A stretch of 64,000 bases of DNA, taken from the NCBI RefSeq assembly GCF_016861655.1, contig NZ_BOLN01000002.1, positions 186,001-250,000 on the forward strand, read 5' to 3'. This document shows, in pieces, positions 61,305 through 64,000 of the stretch. Each line of letters begins with the position of its first letter. Position 1 is the first letter of the stretch. The notes beneath the pieces were generated by a model. It did not search any database, was not told where the DNA came from, and was given only the letters and a program-made list of their open reading frames with translations. The position numbers and the translations under genes were made by a program. The DNA is from Levilactobacillus lanxiensis. Its GTDB lineage: Bacteria; Bacillota; Bacilli; Lactobacillales; Lactobacillaceae.

Positions 61305-61763
61305 TTAACGAATGACAATCACCGACACGTCGGCCTTCTTCGTCAACCGCAACCCAATGGCACCGGGCTTACCGTGACTAGCAAAGTCCACGTCGGCACC
61401 GGAGACGATTAGGTCTGGCTGGAAGTCCGGCACGATTTTTTGCAAGATTACGTCGTCCACATCGCCGCCTTCAGCGATGATGGCGCGAACTTCTTCGACA
61501 CCAAACGCTGTGGCCTTCTTGGCGTAATCCTGAACAACCCGGCGCAAGTGTTCACGCTTTTCGTTCAGCTTATCCGGCATCAAAGATTCATAAATACTAA
61601 TGTCATTACTTTCCAGAACGGAAGCAATTCCCAGGTGAGCACCGTAGTCCTTCGCCATGGTCATCGCAAACCGAAACGCCCGACTAGTCGATGGACGATC
61701 ATCCTCATCGATTGTAATCAAAATGCGTCGGAAAAACAGCGGATCATTACTTTCATCTGCCAT
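61305..61763 (-). CDS. Universal stress protein, UspA family (divergent)
   Basis: A 152-aa UspA-fold protein. RRILITIDEDDRPSTSRAFR opens the domain, and LIVSGADVDFASHGKPGAIG then LRLTKKADVSVIVIR ends it. The ATP-binding GxxGxxxxxxxxxG(S/T) is degraded here (SHGKPGAIGLRLTKK), so it probably belongs to the non-ATP-binding subclass. GGAGGG lies 12 nt before the ATG, a little far. Monocistronic, with a terminator. Confidence 0.8.
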   Translation of the reverse strand: MADESNDPLFFRRILITIDEDDRPSTSRAFRFAMTMAKDYGAHLGIASVLESNDISIYESLMPDKLNEKREHLRRVVQDYAKKATAFGVEEVRAIIAEGGDVDDVILQKIVPDFQPDLIVSGADVDFASHGKPGAIGLRLTKKADVSVIVIR

Positions 61764-62023
61764 AATCAGTTAATTCCCTCCAATGAATGATTCGGCCCCC
61801 ATTGTATCATATCTGACAATGAAACTGGGACTTAATCTTTTCATTTAATATCAGATTAGTGTGGTGATGTTACTGAAACTGGTCCTCACAGGTTCTATCG
61901 TTGGACCGTCTAAAGACCATAAAAGGCCAGGACACTAAGTCCCAGCCTCATGATACAAATTCAATTAATTTTAACTCAGTCCACCCGACCAATAATCACT
62001 CACCGACCAGCGACCCAAACTAG
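61764..62023. other. Gap between usp and the last element
   Basis: No gene. It holds the usp promoter region and the terminator at 61918. Confidence 0.5.
61918..61949 (-). terminator. Intrinsic terminator of the BCCT gene, beyond the element
   Basis: Leftward, AGGCTGGGAC pairs with GTCCTGGCCT (10 pairs with G-T) around TTAGT, then TTTATGG. The type B element at 62024 lies between this and the BCCT stop. Confidence 0.75.
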
Positions 62024-62279
62024 TGTCAGCCGCAGGGCTGGGAAAACTGGACCGGTCGTGGAAGTGACCAGAGGCGCGCCAAGGTGACCAGCTGTGTCGA
62101 TGGTCTTAATAGAGCGATTTTCTCTATTTAGAGCATGGGACAACCTTTGAGACCGCTCTTTGGCTCAAAGTTGAGGTGAAAGCCCGCCCTTCGGCTGGAA
62201 CCGGCCCCACAGCAGGGCACCTTGAGCGCGCCGCCGGGAACGGACGCGACCAGGCCCATTTACACCAGCCCGGAGGCAA
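62024..62279 (+). repeat. Fold-back element, type B, complete
   Basis: GTCAGCCGCAGGGCTGGG to GGCCCATTTACACCAGCCCGG. It ends only 8 bp after the BCCT stop codon, the tightest spacing in the window. Confidence 0.9.
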
Positions 62280-62287
62280 TGAAAAAG

Positions 62288-63901
62288 CTAGTTAGCGTGG
62301 TCTGGTGATAAGATCATTGGGCCGCGGACGGCGCGTGGTAATTCAACCGTAATCCGCCGAACAACAACGGGTTGTGGCACCACCACAGGAGCGACCTTAG
62401 GCTTAGCTGCCAGCATATGCCAAATGGAATGCAGCAGCAGGATGCAGACGAACATCAGTGGGAAACCGGCAATCGTTGACACGGTTTGCACGGTCTTGAA
62501 GCCCCCGACCATCACAATTCCGAAGGAGAAGATGATGAAGACAACCACCCAAATCATCCGGTTCCAGCGACTAGGTTCCTGCCCGTCATCCAAGTGTAAA
62601 CTCGTGAAGGATGACACGATGAAGGCGGACGACGAAATCGTCGTGGCCAGGAAGATAAAACAGGAAATACAGTACAATGCCAGAATGATCATCTTAAATG
62701 GCAACGTCGCAATCACCGTGGCAACCACGGCGGCTTGACCCTGCGTGTTTAAGATGTGGACCAAGTTAACGGCCCCGGTCTGTTGAAGCCACAGGGAGTA
62801 CCCACCAAAGATGGCGTAGAAACTCATGCACCCCAAGGCCCCGTACGTTAACATGCCGACTAAGACCTGACGAATCGTCCGGCCCTTAGAGATCCGGGCA
62901 ATGAACAGCCCCATGACGGGCATGTAAGACAACCACCAGCCCCAGTAGAAAATAGTTTCCTGCTGAGCAGTGGCGTCCCCACCATTAGGTAACGTGTTGG
63001 TCGACATCGCGATAAACTTTTGCGCCATCAACCCAATACTGTTGGTTTCAGAATTTAAAATGTAAACCGTTGGTCCGATAATTAAAATAATGGCTAAGAG
63101 ACCCAGTGCCGTCCAGATGTGGGCGGAACTTAACCGGTTGATCCCACCATTTAACCCGTGGAATACCGTGACGGCAAATAAAATAAACAGGATAATGAAG
63201 AGCTCAATTTTTAGCATCAAGTTGTCTTGAACACCTGTAAGCCGGCTCAGAACTTTGGAAATAATCGGAATTTCCATCCCGACGGATGACCCAATCCCAC
63301 CCATGATTCCAAAGACGACCAGGAAGTCAACGATGTGGCGAGCCACAATCTTGCCCTTACTGTCTCCTTGCAAACTGGTGATAGCGGCACTGACCCGTTG
63401 GACCTTACCGTGCTTCACGTACAGCACGTAAGCAATCGCAATCGTGGCCGGCGCGAACATCATCCACGCCATTGGCCCCCAGTTGAATTGCCCCATCATG
63501 TGCGCTGCGCTGTAGGCGTTGCTCGAGAATGGCTTGAAGCCAAACGCCGGGTGCTGCAGGTAGCGCAGGGGATCAACGATGGACAACATCAAGATACTGG
63601 CATCAATCGCCGTTGCGAAGACCATGCTCCCCCACTGGAAGTTGCTGTAGTGGGGCTTGTCTTCAGGGTCACCTAATTTCACCTTACCAAACTTACCAAA
63701 TGCCAAATACATAAAAAATAAAAAGTTGACCACGTACACCATCATATAAGCCCATGACATGCGAGTATCAATCCAATTCAAGATTGAGCTAAGGGTAGCC
63801 TGTAACTGGCCACCACCTAAAATAAATAGCAATGACGCGAGAATAAATAAAACGATGGTTGGTACGAATACTAACTTATCAATATTTTTACGCGCTAAAA
63901 T
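62288..63901 (-). CDS. BCCT-family (betaine/carnitine/choline) transporter, ATT start
   Basis: A 537-aa, 12-helix transporter (PF02028). YWGWWLSYMPVMGLFIARIS then KGRTIRQ is the BCCT signature with its Trp-rich TM8. GGIGSSVGMEIPII resembles the TM5 glycine segment. It imports a quaternary ammonium compound such as glycine betaine or carnitine, for osmoprotection. The N-terminus LARKNIDKLVFVPTIVLFIL is the usual BCCT start, but no ATG, GTG or TTG exists before it in frame. GAGGAGG lies exactly 7 nt before an ATT at 63901, so ATT initiation is inferred. The first TTG (63832) would delete half of TM1 and has no ribosome site. Confidence 0.85.
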   Translation of the reverse strand: MLARKNIDKLVFVPTIVLFILASLLFILGGGQLQATLSSILNWIDTRMSWAYMMVYVVNFLFFMYLAFGKFGKVKLGDPEDKPHYSNFQWGSMVFATAIDASILMLSIVDPLRYLQHPAFGFKPFSSNAYSAAHMMGQFNWGPMAWMMFAPATIAIAYVLYVKHGKVQRVSAAITSLQGDSKGKIVARHIVDFLVVFGIMGGIGSSVGMEIPIISKVLSRLTGVQDNLMLKIELFIILFILFAVTVFHGLNGGINRLSSAHIWTALGLLAIILIIGPTVYILNSETNSIGLMAQKFIAMSTNTLPNGGDATAQQETIFYWGWWLSYMPVMGLFIARISKGRTIRQVLVGMLTYGALGCMSFYAIFGGYSLWLQQTGAVNLVHILNTQGQAAVVATVIATLPFKMIILALYCISCFIFLATTISSSAFIVSSFTSLHLDDGQEPSRWNRMIWVVVFIIFSFGIVMVGGFKTVQTVSTIAGFPLMFVCILLLHSIWHMLAAKPKVAPVVVPQPVVVRRITVELPRAVRGPMILSPDHAN

Positions 63902-63908
63902 AAATAAT

Positions 63909-63915
63909 CCTCCTC
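63909..63915 (-). promoter_or_regulatory. Ribosome binding site that fixes the ATT start
   Basis: GAGGAGG on the minus strand, 7 nt from the ATT codon at 63899-63901. An in-frame stop lies just upstream of this site, so no longer reading is possible. Confidence 0.75.
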
Positions 63916-64000
63916 ATTTGTTTCCTGCGAGCCAAGCTCCCAGCGGATGGTGCCTCAATTAGATTGTACGAAAAAAGCGCGGTTCCAGGGTCGTTATCCG

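Noticed and set aside
63830-63832. TTG at 63832 as start of the BCCT gene
   Set aside because: It would remove part of the first membrane helix, and no ribosome site precedes it, whereas ATT at 63901 has one at ideal spacing.

Overview
The window is a stretch of chromosome from a Lactobacillaceae bacterium. The proteins look lactobacillar throughout: adenosylcobalamin-dependent ribonucleotide reductase, class II GalT, PepO, and lactobacillar secreted amidase and YibE/F proteins. GC content is moderately high (roughly half). My best guess is a heterofermentative, Levilactobacillus-like species, but the species cannot be fixed from sequence alone. There is no rRNA, tRNA, CRISPR array, prophage or transposase gene in view.

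Layout. 1-7.7 kb: end of a 6-phosphogluconolactonase, a GNAT-like protein, a secreted protein, an amino-acid permease, two VIT/CCC1 metal transporters and a divergent PerR-type regulator. 8-16.6 kb: cell-envelope genes (secreted amidase, secreted protein, YibE/F pair, lipoprotein), a 38-aa basic protein, UspA and MarR. 17-23.9 kb: PepO, then the B12 module (cobalamin adenosyltransferase and RTPR with NrdR boxes), then a LURP-one/tubby-like protein. 24.5-37.7 kb: a Leloir galactose region on the minus strand (galR, galT, galE, galK, a GPH-family sugar symporter, a small protein, phosphoglucomutase, galM). 37.9-40.8 kb: an acyl-CoA dehydrogenase-EtfB-EtfA operon. 41.2-43.8 kb: a lower-GC, bacteriocin-exporter-like ABC pair bracketed by near-identical terminators. 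44-64 kb: a PEPCK-like protein, a LysR/MFS/AroE/SDR cluster probably for quinate or shikimate use, paired SMR efflux proteins, ASCH protein, DHA2 efflux pump, Map, MenG, a TPR regulator, DNA repair and HAD proteins, UspA and a BCCT transporter that seems to start at ATT.

The most striking feature is not a gene. About 33 intergenic fold-back elements plus two remnants, each about 160-280 bp when complete, fill roughly a tenth of the window. They fall into four related types (called A, B, C and D here). All have a long outer stem; A, C and D enclose three hairpins (P2, P3, P4), giving a four-way junction. The stems change sequence from copy to copy but keep pairing, and the P4 cap is conserved around GACCGC...GGC. 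They obey two placement rules. First, the P4-side end always faces the nearest gene, whether that is a stop or a start codon. Second, in ten cases the element lies 9-27 bp after a stop codon and before that gene's own intrinsic terminator, so it should be transcribed as a 3' UTR. Several more lie directly upstream of start codons. I do not recognise the family. It behaves like a very abundant non-autonomous mobile element, a structured UTR RNA, or both.

Functionally the window joins galactose-to-glucose-6-phosphate conversion, B12-dependent deoxynucleotide synthesis, and several possible electron-sink or redox functions (EtfAB, menaquinone methylation, shikimate-type dehydrogenases).
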